Below are positions 20,001 through 29,358 of a stretch of 64,000 bases of DNA, piece after piece (position 1 is the stretch's first letter; every line of letters begins with the position of its first letter). The notes below the pieces were generated by a model, which saw only the letters and a list, made by a program, of their open reading frames with translations, was not told where the DNA came from and searched no databases. The position numbers and the translations under genes were made by a program. The stretch spans positions 1 through 64,000 of the forward strand of contig CANGLK010000004.1 in NCBI GenBank assembly GCA_947454735.1, in the 5' to 3' direction. Source of the stretch: Candidatus Nanopelagicaceae bacterium. GTDB taxonomy: Bacteria > Actinomycetota > Actinomycetes > Nanopelagicales > Nanopelagicaceae.

Positions 20001-21978
20001 CTACTTAAGTGCATCTGATTGCAGATTAGAAATGACGCTCTTCAAACCTGAAGCCAGCATTTTTGAGGCAAAAACATCAATGTGGTCGTGGTTCCAATAG
20101 AGACGGTGACCTGAACTAAAGTATTTGCACATCGTATTAGGGCATAGAACCAAGTAAGGATCGTAAATCCGCACTTGGGCGTCAGTTGCGAAGCTCTGAT
20201 AGAACCTAATTAGCGTTTTTCTGCCCTTTTCAGCCTGGGACCTTTGAAAACCTTTGCTCAAATTAACCGTGAAATGGCGGAGTAAATTGGAGTCATAAAC
20301 ATCGGGAGTCCATGGTGACTCCGAAATCAGGATTATTGACGACCCAAAATCCTTAATCGTGTCTACTATTTTGGTCATGTTTTTTTATACTCTGCTAAGA
20401 GTAAATCTGAATCAATCACGATTCTTCCCTTTGAATCTATCGGCTCTCCAAATCCTGGTTTAATCCAGCCATCTCCTCTATTCGCGATAATTACTACGTC
20501 AGGTTTTGTTTCCTTTAGGTAATTTAGAACATCAACTTGCCATTTTGAGCATGTGGGTAACTTTGAATCAATTAGAAAACTATTTGGATTTCCAATAAAT
20601 AAGCAGTGATCCATACTTGAAATTGTCAGACCTAAATTTAGTTGCTTTGTTGCCGCCAATACGCCATCCGAGTAGCTCCACGCTTGAGAGTCACCGACCA
20701 GCAGTACTCTTCCTTGACCGCTCTGATGCCACGTACATTTATCAATAATTAGGCCAGAATTTATACAATCTTGCTTTTTTGCGGCGCTGTCTCCGCGTAT
20801 TCCCAGTAAATCTCTATTATTTCCATAGTCTGGAAGCAAAGTTGTAAATACAAGTACACAAATGAGGATTGAAACACCTGGAAAGAAACTGAGTATTGCG
20901 AGGATTTTGATCGGCGACTTTCTTTGAAATCTATTCCTGTATCGATTTTCAATCTTGTAATACATTAACAACCCGAACGCAAGGGTTCCCAGTAAATCGC
21001 AACATATTCTAAGATAATTCTTGAACGATCCTGGAACGGTATCGATAAAAAAATTTTGGTCAATCAAGTAAATCAAAGGCATATGCACGAGGTAGATTGA
21101 ATACGATTTGTCGCCTAGTGTTTCCATCCAATGTAGGTATCTATTATTGAATATCTTTTTTTGATGTGTAATCAATAATGCAACTATCAAGCAAATCCAT
21201 AAGTTTTGCGGTAGGTCAGCTCTGGCATACCAAGCAAGGGCTATCATGACTGCTAAGATATAGTGAATTCTCAGTCGCCTTATTTATTCAGAATAAGCAA
21301 AACAAGCACATCCAAGGCAAAACTGCCAGAGTCTCGTAAACGGTGAATAGAACACGACGCTTTCTGGCGCATTCACATGAAATTTCAAGAAATTTGTATG
21401 AATGAGCAAAAATTCGAACAGAAAACTAAAAATTGTTGAGAAGCCGATGACCCTTAATGCGAAGTTCTTTCTACAGACAAGAAAAATTGCGCTAATGAAA
21501 AATGGAATGAATATGTAGATCTGTTCCTCAGTAGCCAAACTCCAAGTGTGCACAAGTGGATTTGGATGAGGGATAAAATACGAGTTTCCTGAATATCTAT
21601 AGGCACCCAAATTTCCCGCGAATAGCGTGGTGAATATGCCTTGTTTTATTATTCGCCAAAAGTCACCAGGGGAGCCTAAAATCATTAGAATCGGAATAGC
21701 TATGGCGGTCGTGGCACTTGTAGTTGGAGAGAGTCTTGTAATCCTTCTCTTGTAGAAAGTTGAAAGATTCTTTCCTAATTGATCGCGTCCATTTTGAAAA
21801 ATGCTCACGATTCGAGGCATCATTACGAACCCGGAAATTACAAAAAAGTATCTACGCCGAGATAGCCCTTATCCATATGTGGCATTCCAACGTGAAAAAA
21901 TACGACAGCCAATACTGAAATTCCCCGCAAAATTTGAATATCGCGACGTTTCTTTAAATGAGGTCTTGTATTTTCCAC
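20001..21978 (-). pseudogene. OafA/YrhL-type acyltransferase 3 with SGNH-like C-terminus, interrupted by an in-frame TAA (21284-21286) and a -1 frame break at A7 (~20379-20385)
   Basis: Reading through gives RRDIQILRGISVLAVVFFHVGMPHMDKGYLGVDTFFVISGFVMMPRIV... from GTG at 21978; three consecutive ORFs match parts of one protein. Confidence 0.7.
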
Positions 21979-22092
21979 TCCTCAACTTTAGTGGTATCTG
22001 GGCTTAAGGCAGACTATTAAAGTTCTTGGCTTCGTACATTTAAACGCCAATTAAATGAAGTTAATTCACATTAAAATTTTCATACACTCGGT

Positions 22093-23025
22093 ATGCTTCC
22101 CTCTATGACCAGGAATCTAATCCGTCGGGCCAAGCTAGTTGTTAATTTCGGGCCAATTTTCCTCATTGACTCGGCAAGAAACCGACTGCGGCGATGGAGG
22201 TGGGCTTCGCAAAACACTTCCATGATCTCGGGAAGCACGAGCCTTAGTGACGGAACTAAATACGTGGAAGTGTGTAAAGCCGCAGTCGAAAATGACTCTG
22301 TATATTTGAAATATAAGAGTTGTGAAGATTACAGGCAAATCTTGGAGCATTGTGACTACCCGCTGGGATTGGCATATTTGTCGCAAATTCACACTAATAA
22401 ACTAATTATGAACTCTTTGCGGGAAATTTCAGATAAGGATGGCGGGCTTCCAGCTAAATTCTGGTATCCAAAATTGGGTCGAATTTCTCCAACCCACATT
22501 CGCTATGCAAAAGTATCTCAAGATCTCTTTACGCTTTTTGGCAGTTTAGACGGTTTGCGAATTTCAGAAATTGGAGTTGGGTTCGGAGGTCAAGCTCAGC
22601 ATGTATTAAATCTCTCTGATATAGCCAAGTACGAATTGATTGACCTGGAGTGGCCTGCAAAGTTGGCCATGAAAAATCTCGTCAAGTTTAATTCGGATGC
22701 GGCGAAAAAAGTTCAAATTGCGCCAATAGATATCAAGCTAGTTAGTGACTTAGTAATAAGTAACTACGCCTTCTCTGAATTGGCACGTAATATTCAAGAT
22801 ATTTATATGAAGGGCATTATTTCAAATGCCACCAAGGGTTATGTTATTTTCAACTATATTCATGAAGTAGGTTCAGATTCAATGAGTGCGGAAGAATTCC
22901 TTCGTGTGTTACCTCATGATGCAGAAGTCTTTAAGGAGAAACCTCTAACTCACCCCGAAAATGTGCTGATTGTGTGGGGTCACAGTCGAGAATTACCTGA
23001 AGATTTATTTGAGCGCATAATTTAA
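22093..23025 (+). CDS. Putative sugar O-methyltransferase
   Basis: ISEIGVGFGGQAQHVLNL..YELIDLEWPAKLAMKNL..SNYAFSELAR. Confidence 0.65.
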   Translation: MLPSMTRNLIRRAKLVVNFGPIFLIDSARNRLRRWRWASQNTSMISGSTSLSDGTKYVEVCKAAVENDSVYLKYKSCEDYRQILEHCDYPLGLAYLSQIHTNKLIMNSLREISDKDGGLPAKFWYPKLGRISPTHIRYAKVSQDLFTLFGSLDGLRISEIGVGFGGQAQHVLNLSDIAKYELIDLEWPAKLAMKNLVKFNSDAAKKVQIAPIDIKLVSDLVISNYAFSELARNIQDIYMKGIISNATKGYVIFNYIHEVGSDSMSAEEFLRVLPHDAEVFKEKPLTHPENVLIVWGHSRELPEDLFERII

Positions 23026-23307
23026 TTTGAAAATCTTTCATGCTTCCTTCTGAGATAACTGTCTCGCCTATATTTTTCATATCAAATTTCAGTCGTATGC
23101 TTTTTCGGAGATTTAAACTTGTTCGCCTGGAGCGAGACACCAAGTTCCACTCGCGCGATAGCTAACTGCGCTTACTCGCCATTGATCTGCTCCATGTGGA
23201 ACTCGATTGTCTGTGTGGCAAATTCTCTCAGAGGGGTGAAGGATTTATGGGGGCAGGTGGTCAGATCTTTGTGGGGTGGGGTATTGAGGTTGTCGGTAGG
23301 TGGTGGG

Positions 23308-23814
23308 ATGGTTGCCTCTATGAAACGCACACCGGACAGACCAAATGATGCTGATTTTGCCATGTGGATGGTTGAGCGTTGGGAAGTTATGAATCTCCAA
23401 CTTTCAGAGCTCGCTGTAACCTTCATTGGTTTTCTTGGGGTAGAACTTGCACTAATTTCACAGGCTAATCCCGAAGATTTTATTATGTTCAATGGGGCAC
23501 GATTGATTGGGATTGCCGCCATATCTTCACTTTTACTAGCAATCATGTTGTTTCTCTGGGTTATTGTTTCAGAGAAATTCAATATGCCTGGAAGCGCAAG
23601 CCTTCGTGATTTTCTTAAGAATGAACCACGAGGAAATGAAAATCCAGCAGAGTACTTCCTACTTACCACACAGATTCCTGAAGAAGATATCTTCTCGAGT
23701 CTTGAGAAGGAGAACGCCAATTTGAATCGCACTTATATGCCTGGTATTTACTTCAGTATTTTAGGTCAGTTCTTAATAGGCGTATTGCTGATTGCGCGTT
23801 GGATACAAGCCTAA
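23308..23814 (+). CDS. Hypothetical membrane protein
   Basis: ORF with three hydrophobic segments; internal ATG preferred over the 23119 start. Confidence 0.5.
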   Translation: MVASMKRTPDRPNDADFAMWMVERWEVMNLQLSELAVTFIGFLGVELALISQANPEDFIMFNGARLIGIAAISSLLLAIMLFLWVIVSEKFNMPGSASLRDFLKNEPRGNENPAEYFLLTTQIPEEDIFSSLEKENANLNRTYMPGIYFSILGQFLIGVLLIARWIQA

Positions 23815-24779
23815 AACAAACTCTCTGTACTTGCCTCAAGTGAATACTTCGAGCTAAATCCGATTGCGTGCTTGATTAACGAAACATCAGCACACAAGAA
23901 CGCCGGATCTCCTGCACGGCGATCTTTTTCCTCTGCAACAACCTCTGGTTTACCTGCTGCAGCACAAACAAGTTCGATCACTTCGCGAACAGATCCACCT
24001 CGCCCAGTGCCCACATTCATAGCTAGTGGCAGAGCTTCTGTTGAATCCGCCGCAGCAAGGTGAGCTCGAGCAATATCTCTGACATCGACATAGTCACGGA
24101 TGCAAGTTCCATCAGGTGTTGGGTAATCGGTGCCATAGATAACAGGCGCCTGCCCGTCTTTAAGCTTATTGATCACGATTGGAACAAGGTTCTCTACTGA
24201 GTTATCGAGTAGCTCTAGAGCTGCTGTTCCCACGACATTGAAGAAGCGCAGGGATGTTCCGTGATTACCTGGAAGGGCTAAGAACTTATTTACTTCACCT
24301 TCAGCGGCAAGCTTTGATGCGCCATAGGGAGAGATTGGGTTCTTCTCATCATCTTCCTTGATGGGGTTTGAATGATCTGGCGCTCCATAGACAGCTGCTG
24401 TGGAAGAGAAGATGAAGTTGTGGATGTTGTGGGATGCGATGATCTCTAGCATCTTTGTTGTGGCGTGGAAGTTGACCTCGAAATACTCATCAGGCTTCTC
24501 CATTGATTCACCGACTGCCTTAAGGGCTGCGGTGTGGACGATGCCATATGGCTTGTATTGCTCGAGGGTCTTGGTAAAGGTATCTGTATCGCGGATATCG
24601 GCGACAATAAGTGGGATTTCTTTCTTGTACTTCTTACGTAGGTATTCGATGCGTGACTCAAGACCTTGGTAGAGGGAGTCATAGATGACAACATCTTTGC
24701 CGCTTGCAAGGAACTCATCTGCGACATGGGATCCGATATAGCCGGCGCCGCCTGTGAGTAGCCATGTCTGAGGTGTCAT
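23811..24779 (-). CDS. galE: UDP-glucose 4-epimerase
   Basis: TGGAGYIGSHVADEF, FSSTAAVYGAPD, SPYGASKLAAE, RDYVDVRDIARAH. Confidence 0.9.
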   Translation of the reverse strand: MTPQTWLLTGGAGYIGSHVADEFLASGKDVVIYDSLYQGLESRIEYLRKKYKKEIPLIVADIRDTDTFTKTLEQYKPYGIVHTAALKAVGESMEKPDEYFEVNFHATTKMLEIIASHNIHNFIFSSTAAVYGAPDHSNPIKEDDEKNPISPYGASKLAAEGEVNKFLALPGNHGTSLRFFNVVGTAALELLDNSVENLVPIVINKLKDGQAPVIYGTDYPTPDGTCIRDYVDVRDIARAHLAAADSTEALPLAMNVGTGRGGSVREVIELVCAAAGKPEVVAEEKDRRAGDPAFLCADVSLIKHAIGFSSKYSLEASTESLF

Positions 24780-24867
24780 GGGGAGAGTCTATCGCGTGGC
24801 GTCTTTGTGTACAGAAAGTAGTTCCATAGATTCTCACAATTTCTTTCTCGGCTCAGTTATATTGTTC

Positions 24868-24930
24868 TCACCGAAGGCCAGCAATGGACACGGTATTGCC
24901 TTAAGCCTCCTGCATTGCAGGGGGCTTTCG
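24868..24930 (+). ncRNA. Candidate small structured RNA or leader ending in a terminator hairpin
   Basis: TATATT (24858-24863) then two hairpins: GCAAT..ATTGC (24881-24899) and AAGCCTCCTGCA/TGCAGGGGGCTT (24903-24927), in a divergent intergenic gap. Confidence 0.35.
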
Positions 24931-25015
24931 TGCTTCCGCTAATTTAGGTGCACCCCTATTTCTCTGCCAATTAAATTGTCACCGCCAACATATATCTTCC
25001 GGTAAAGGAGAAAAT

Positions 25016-25855
25016 ATGACGATTTCTATTGGTATAAAAGTTAACGATGGTCTGGTGATTGCTTCAGATAGCGCCCTCACTCTTGCTGGGGGTACAAGTG
25101 TTAGCAATGTCTATATGAATGGGACCAAAATTATGAACCTTCATAAAGATTTACCTATAGGTGTTGCATTCTGGGGTTTGGCATCGCTTGGAGGACATAA
25201 CTTTGCATTTTGGTTAAAAGAGTTACGACTACGTTTAGAAGGAAAATCCCTTTCTCACCAGTCCTGGGAAGTAGACAATTCGAATTATTCAATTCTTGAA
25301 ATCGCGAAAAAGGTGAGTGAGTACTTTCAAGAGGTAATTAACAGTCAGCGAAATCTGTATCCGGATCTCGTGTTACAAGACTTTGGTTTGCTTATAGCTG
25401 GATTTTCTACCGGCTCCCTTGTGCCAGAAACGTATGTAGTGCCACATAACTTAAATACCATCCATAATCCATACGATCCAATAAGTGGAGGCACTGGATG
25501 TTTTTGGCATGGTCATCCAGAGTTAATCAACAGAATTTTGAATGGCTACTCAGCAAACCTCGCTCAAGCTCTCATTAATTTGAAGGTGGACCCAGCAGAT
25601 GTCGCTGCCTACACTCATGCAATCGCAGCTCAGACTCAGGTACCGCTGATTCAACCTGATATGCCTATTCAGGATGCGATTGATTTGGCAACATTTCTAG
25701 CTGATGCGACAGTCAATTTTACGAAGTTTGCGCCAGGGGCCAACGTTGTAGATGGGCCAATAGATATAGCAACCATAACTCGCCATGAAGGCTTTAAATG
25801 GGTACGCAGGAAGCTTTACTACCCTCTAGAATTGAATCGTGGACATCATGAATAA
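25016..25855 (+). CDS. Proteasome/HslV-like Ntn-hydrolase family protein
   Basis: MTISIGIKVNDGLVIASDSALT...NGTKIMNLHKDLPIGVAFWGLASLG: Thr2, Asp at mature position 17, downstream Lys. Confidence 0.6.
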   Translation: MTISIGIKVNDGLVIASDSALTLAGGTSVSNVYMNGTKIMNLHKDLPIGVAFWGLASLGGHNFAFWLKELRLRLEGKSLSHQSWEVDNSNYSILEIAKKVSEYFQEVINSQRNLYPDLVLQDFGLLIAGFSTGSLVPETYVVPHNLNTIHNPYDPISGGTGCFWHGHPELINRILNGYSANLAQALINLKVDPADVAAYTHAIAAQTQVPLIQPDMPIQDAIDLATFLADATVNFTKFAPGANVVDGPIDIATITRHEGFKWVRRKLYYPLELNRGHHE

Positions 25856-25994
25856 CACAGAACTCCTAGTCGTATTGACTGGCCCAACAGGTCCTGCTGT
25901 CTCCCAGACTCAGAATGAAATTTTGATTTCAGCGAGCGCTGCCGAAGTAGAAATTCCCGCTGATTTAAAACCTCTTAAGCTGGTTATTTCTTAG
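25848..25994 (+). CDS. Small 48-aa protein overlapping the Ntn-hydrolase stop (absent from ORF track)
   Basis: MNNTELLVVLTGPTGPAVSQTQNEILISASAAEVEIPADLKPLKLVIS, 8-nt overlap ATGAATAA. Confidence 0.4.
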   Translation: MNNTELLVVLTGPTGPAVSQTQNEILISASAAEVEIPADLKPLKLVIS

Positions 25995-26653
25995 TCGAGA
26001 ACTACAACACCATTAGGTGTTGAAAGGTGCACTGCAACTATCCCTGAGCGGTCGTCGTTAGTTGATGGATCAACCCACTCGATTGCAATATCGCCAAGGG
26101 CTGCAAGGATCTCTTCCTTAAACCAAGAATCTGCAAGCTGATCCTTATCTGCAATAACAATCTTCTCGATCTCTGATTGTGGTGCGCCATCTTGTGATGG
26201 GTGATCAGATGTAAGCCACTGGATAAAGAATGGGAGCTCACGCTCTTCTGTAATCTCCTTAACGCCAATCTGCTTCCACTTTAAATCAGAACCAGCTGGA
26301 CGCGTGCGGTGACCTTCAACTGCATCGCGACCGAACTTCTCTGCAATCGGTGCAATGTCCTTAGTTGAGAAGACCCATGTAAACCATCCGCCGCCTTCGT
26401 TAGCCATTGTTGAAACAGCCTTACCCCACGGAGTTGACTCTGTTGATGGGTGATCGAGTGGGCAGACAACTTCGATGTATTGACCGTTCTTAAGCGAGGC
26501 GGTGAAGTTACGTGTGCCAAAGCGTGGGTGGATTCCGCCATCAACAAATGTAGAACCAAGGCGTGAACCAAGGCGCTGCACAGTATCTGCTAGTTGATCG
26601 TGGGAAGTCACATAAGAAACATGGTCTAAACGCATGGGGAAATTATTCACCAA
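25991..26653 (-). CDS. VOC/glyoxalase-like domain protein
   Basis: RLDHVSYVTSHDQLADTVQRLGSRLGSTFVDGGIHPRFGTRNFTASLKNGQYIEVV. Confidence 0.75.
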   Translation of the reverse strand: MVNNFPMRLDHVSYVTSHDQLADTVQRLGSRLGSTFVDGGIHPRFGTRNFTASLKNGQYIEVVCPLDHPSTESTPWGKAVSTMANEGGGWFTWVFSTKDIAPIAEKFGRDAVEGHRTRPAGSDLKWKQIGVKEITEERELPFFIQWLTSDHPSQDGAPQSEIEKIVIADKDQLADSWFKEEILAALGDIAIEWVDPSTNDDRSGIVAVHLSTPNGVVVLD

Positions 26654-26695
26654 TATCAGGGGTGGTCATTACCACCATCAACTAACCGTTGAAGG

Positions 26696-28195
26696 TTAGG
26701 CGGTGCAGCGCAGGTTTTCGGCCGGCAGGGTTCCGCGCAGGAAGTAGGCATCTACCGCCTCATCGATGCAGGCGTTTCCGCGCCCTTGGCCGGTGTGGCC
26801 ATCGCCGACGAAGGTGAGCAAATCAGAGTTAGGCAGCAGCTTTGAAAGGCCTTTAGCCCATTCATATGGCGTTGCTGGGTCACCAGTAGTGCCGATGATA
26901 ACTATCGGTGCGTTTGTCGTGGTTTTCTTCACCTCAACTGGCTTCGGTGTTGTGAAGTACTTACATGTCAGACCGCTATAGGCGATGTAGGGACCAAAGA
27001 CTGGCGCCACCTTTGCAACCGCTGCGGCATCCTTGCGAATCTCTTGCGGTGTGCGATTGTCTGCAAAATCAAGGCAAGAGATGATCGCACCAGAATCAAA
27101 TTCATTGTTGGGGTAGGTGCCATCTTTCTGGCGACCTGTATACATATCCGCCAATTGAATATAGGCATCACCATTTCCTGCAATTGCTTGACCAATCGCT
27201 TTGCGAAGATCTGGCCAACCTTCGCCGCTGTCATACAAGGCAGATGCTGTACCGATCACGAGAAGAGATTCAGTAACGGTGCGGCGATCCTTCTTATCTT
27301 TGAGTGGAAGCGGGTTTATTGCAGCGTGCTGCCAAATGTTGAGCAACTGATCTGTTGCTTGCTGCACGGTGCCATGAAGCGGACAATCTTTTCGAGATAC
27401 ACAGTTTGTAATAAATGCCTTCAGTGCATTATCAAAACCGAGCGCCTGTGTCTTTGTCTGCTCGAAGTTAGAGATTGTTGGATCTACTGCGCCGTCGAGA
27501 ACTACGCGACCAATCTTGTCAGGAAATAGCGTTGCATAAAGAGCGCCCATATAAGTTCCATAAGACTTACCCATGTAATTTAACTTCTTATCGCCTAACG
27601 CCTGACGCAAGATATCCATATCGCGGGCAGCATTGGCTGTACTGAATGCAGTCAGATGTTCATTCTTATTAAAACATTTCTGCAAGAAGACTTTAGTATC
27701 TGCAATTGTCTGCTTGAACTCTGCGGTGCTATCTGGCTTTGAATCCGATGAGTAATTGGCGTCGGTCTCTTGATCGTTGTAACAGGTAATGGGCGCTGAT
27801 CTCGCTACTCCGCGAGGGTCAAAGCCCACAATGTCATAGCGGTCGGTGATATCTGGGCTGAAGATATATTCGGCGTTATAGGCGTAATCCACCCCTGATG
27901 CCCCTGGCCCGCCAGGGTTAACGATCAAGCTGCCGATGCGTTTGGTTTGCTCTTGGGCTGCAAAACGAAGCACTGAGATCTTGAAGGTGCCGGTGCTGAT
28001 CTTCTCGTAATCGATTGGTACATCGAGGTCGGCGCATTCGAAATTGTCGTAACAGGTACTCCATGACAACTCTTGCTTGTAGTAATCGTTGAGATTGTTA
28101 TAGGTACCGTTATGGCTCTTTGTATAACCAAGAATTGAGATAACGAGGGCGCCGATAATTGCAAAGGTAGCGAGCGCCTTAAAACGATTACCCAT
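26696..28195 (-). CDS. Alpha/beta hydrolase, TAP-like (tripeptidyl aminopeptidase type)
   Basis: VNPGGPGASG, YMGKSYGTYMGALYATLFPDK, C-terminal TGDPATPYEWA; N-terminal TM. Confidence 0.85.
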   Translation of the reverse strand: MGNRFKALATFAIIGALVISILGYTKSHNGTYNNLNDYYKQELSWSTCYDNFECADLDVPIDYEKISTGTFKISVLRFAAQEQTKRIGSLIVNPGGPGASGVDYAYNAEYIFSPDITDRYDIVGFDPRGVARSAPITCYNDQETDANYSSDSKPDSTAEFKQTIADTKVFLQKCFNKNEHLTAFSTANAARDMDILRQALGDKKLNYMGKSYGTYMGALYATLFPDKIGRVVLDGAVDPTISNFEQTKTQALGFDNALKAFITNCVSRKDCPLHGTVQQATDQLLNIWQHAAINPLPLKDKKDRRTVTESLLVIGTASALYDSGEGWPDLRKAIGQAIAGNGDAYIQLADMYTGRQKDGTYPNNEFDSGAIISCLDFADNRTPQEIRKDAAAVAKVAPVFGPYIAYSGLTCKYFTTPKPVEVKKTTTNAPIVIIGTTGDPATPYEWAKGLSKLLPNSDLLTFVGDGHTGQGRGNACIDEAVDAYFLRGTLPAENLRCTA

Positions 28196-29353
28196 CTACG
28201 CCTTCGCCAATCGGCAGAACAAGGCTTCGCATGTCAGAAGTGGCGCAGCGTTATGCGCAAGGTTGGTACGCGCATCCATAATCGCACCCATCTTATTAAT
28301 AGTTGTGTGCTTGGGATGCTTTGCTGCATATGTGTTAATTGCATCGACCATATCTGTATTGATAATTGCATCAGAGCTTCCTGATTGCACCATCATCACA
28401 TCGCGATAGAACGTTGCGATATCTAAGAGCGCACCATCGATTGAATCACGAACCATACGAGTCGAACGTGACTTCTGTTCTTTCTCAAGTTCTTTCACAG
28501 CCTTTGCTGCTCCTGTTGCCATACCGCGACCAGTTGCACCTTTGCCATATGCTTTTTGCAGAGCTGCAATCTCTTTCTCATCGCGCACTTCGGCTGATGC
28601 ATTGGCAGAAGTAGTTGCAAGATCTACCAGAGTTTGCGCTGCCGTAAATGCTGCAGCAAGTGAATTCAGTTGAAGCGGCAGATGCATAATCGTTGAACGA
28701 TTGCTACGGACAGATTCGTTGAGCGCTAAATACTTGGCGCGGCCGATATGTCCCTGGCTTACACGAGCTGCAAAGGTTGCCATCTCAGGTGAGATGCCAT
28801 CGCGGTTAATCAATACTTGTGCAACGGCTTCATCGCTAGGTGTGTGCAGTTGAATATGGCGACAGCGAGAGCGAATTGTTGGCAGCACATCGTGCAGAGT
28901 TGGCGCACATAACAACCAGACGGTGCGATTGCCTGGCTCTTCAATCGCCTTCAGCAGAGCATTGGCGGCAGATTCAGTTAGGCGGTCGGCATCTTCCATC
29001 ACGACTACGCGCCAGCCACCCATCGATGGCGCCCATGCCACACGGGTCAGGAGCTCTCGCACCTCTTCGACCTTGATCGAAAGGCCCTCTGTGCGGATGA
29101 TTTCGACATCTGGATGGCTGCCCGCCATAGCGCTACGGCACTCATTGCAGCTTCCGCAGCCTGAATTTGAGCATACAAGGGCCTGTGCGAAGGCAACGGC
29201 AGCTGAAGATCGTCCGCTTCCGGGAGGGCCGGTAAATACCCAGGCGTGGGTCATCTCTTGGCTCTCGACCCCTGATCGCGATGCCTCGACGGCGCCCTTC
29301 AAGATTGCGGTGATGTGATCCTGCCCCACAAGGTTGTCATAGACCGTTGCCAT
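28196..29353 (-). CDS. holB: DNA polymerase III subunit delta'
   Basis: HAWVFTGPPGSGRSSAAVAFAQAL, CNECRSAMAGSHPDVEII, ANALLKAIEEP. Confidence 0.9.
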   Translation of the reverse strand: MATVYDNLVGQDHITAILKGAVEASRSGVESQEMTHAWVFTGPPGSGRSSAAVAFAQALVCSNSGCGSCNECRSAMAGSHPDVEIIRTEGLSIKVEEVRELLTRVAWAPSMGGWRVVVMEDADRLTESAANALLKAIEEPGNRTVWLLCAPTLHDVLPTIRSRCRHIQLHTPSDEAVAQVLINRDGISPEMATFAARVSQGHIGRAKYLALNESVRSNRSTIMHLPLQLNSLAAAFTAAQTLVDLATTSANASAEVRDEKEIAALQKAYGKGATGRGMATGAAKAVKELEKEQKSRSTRMVRDSIDGALLDIATFYRDVMMVQSGSSDAIINTDMVDAINTYAAKHPKHTTINKMGAIMDARTNLAHNAAPLLTCEALFCRLAKA

Positions 29354-29358
29354 GGGAG

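Noticed and set aside
23249-23307. G-rich stretch with several G3-G5 runs (possible G-quadruplex)
   Set aside because: Irregular spacing with one very long loop; could be chance near the start of a hypothetical gene
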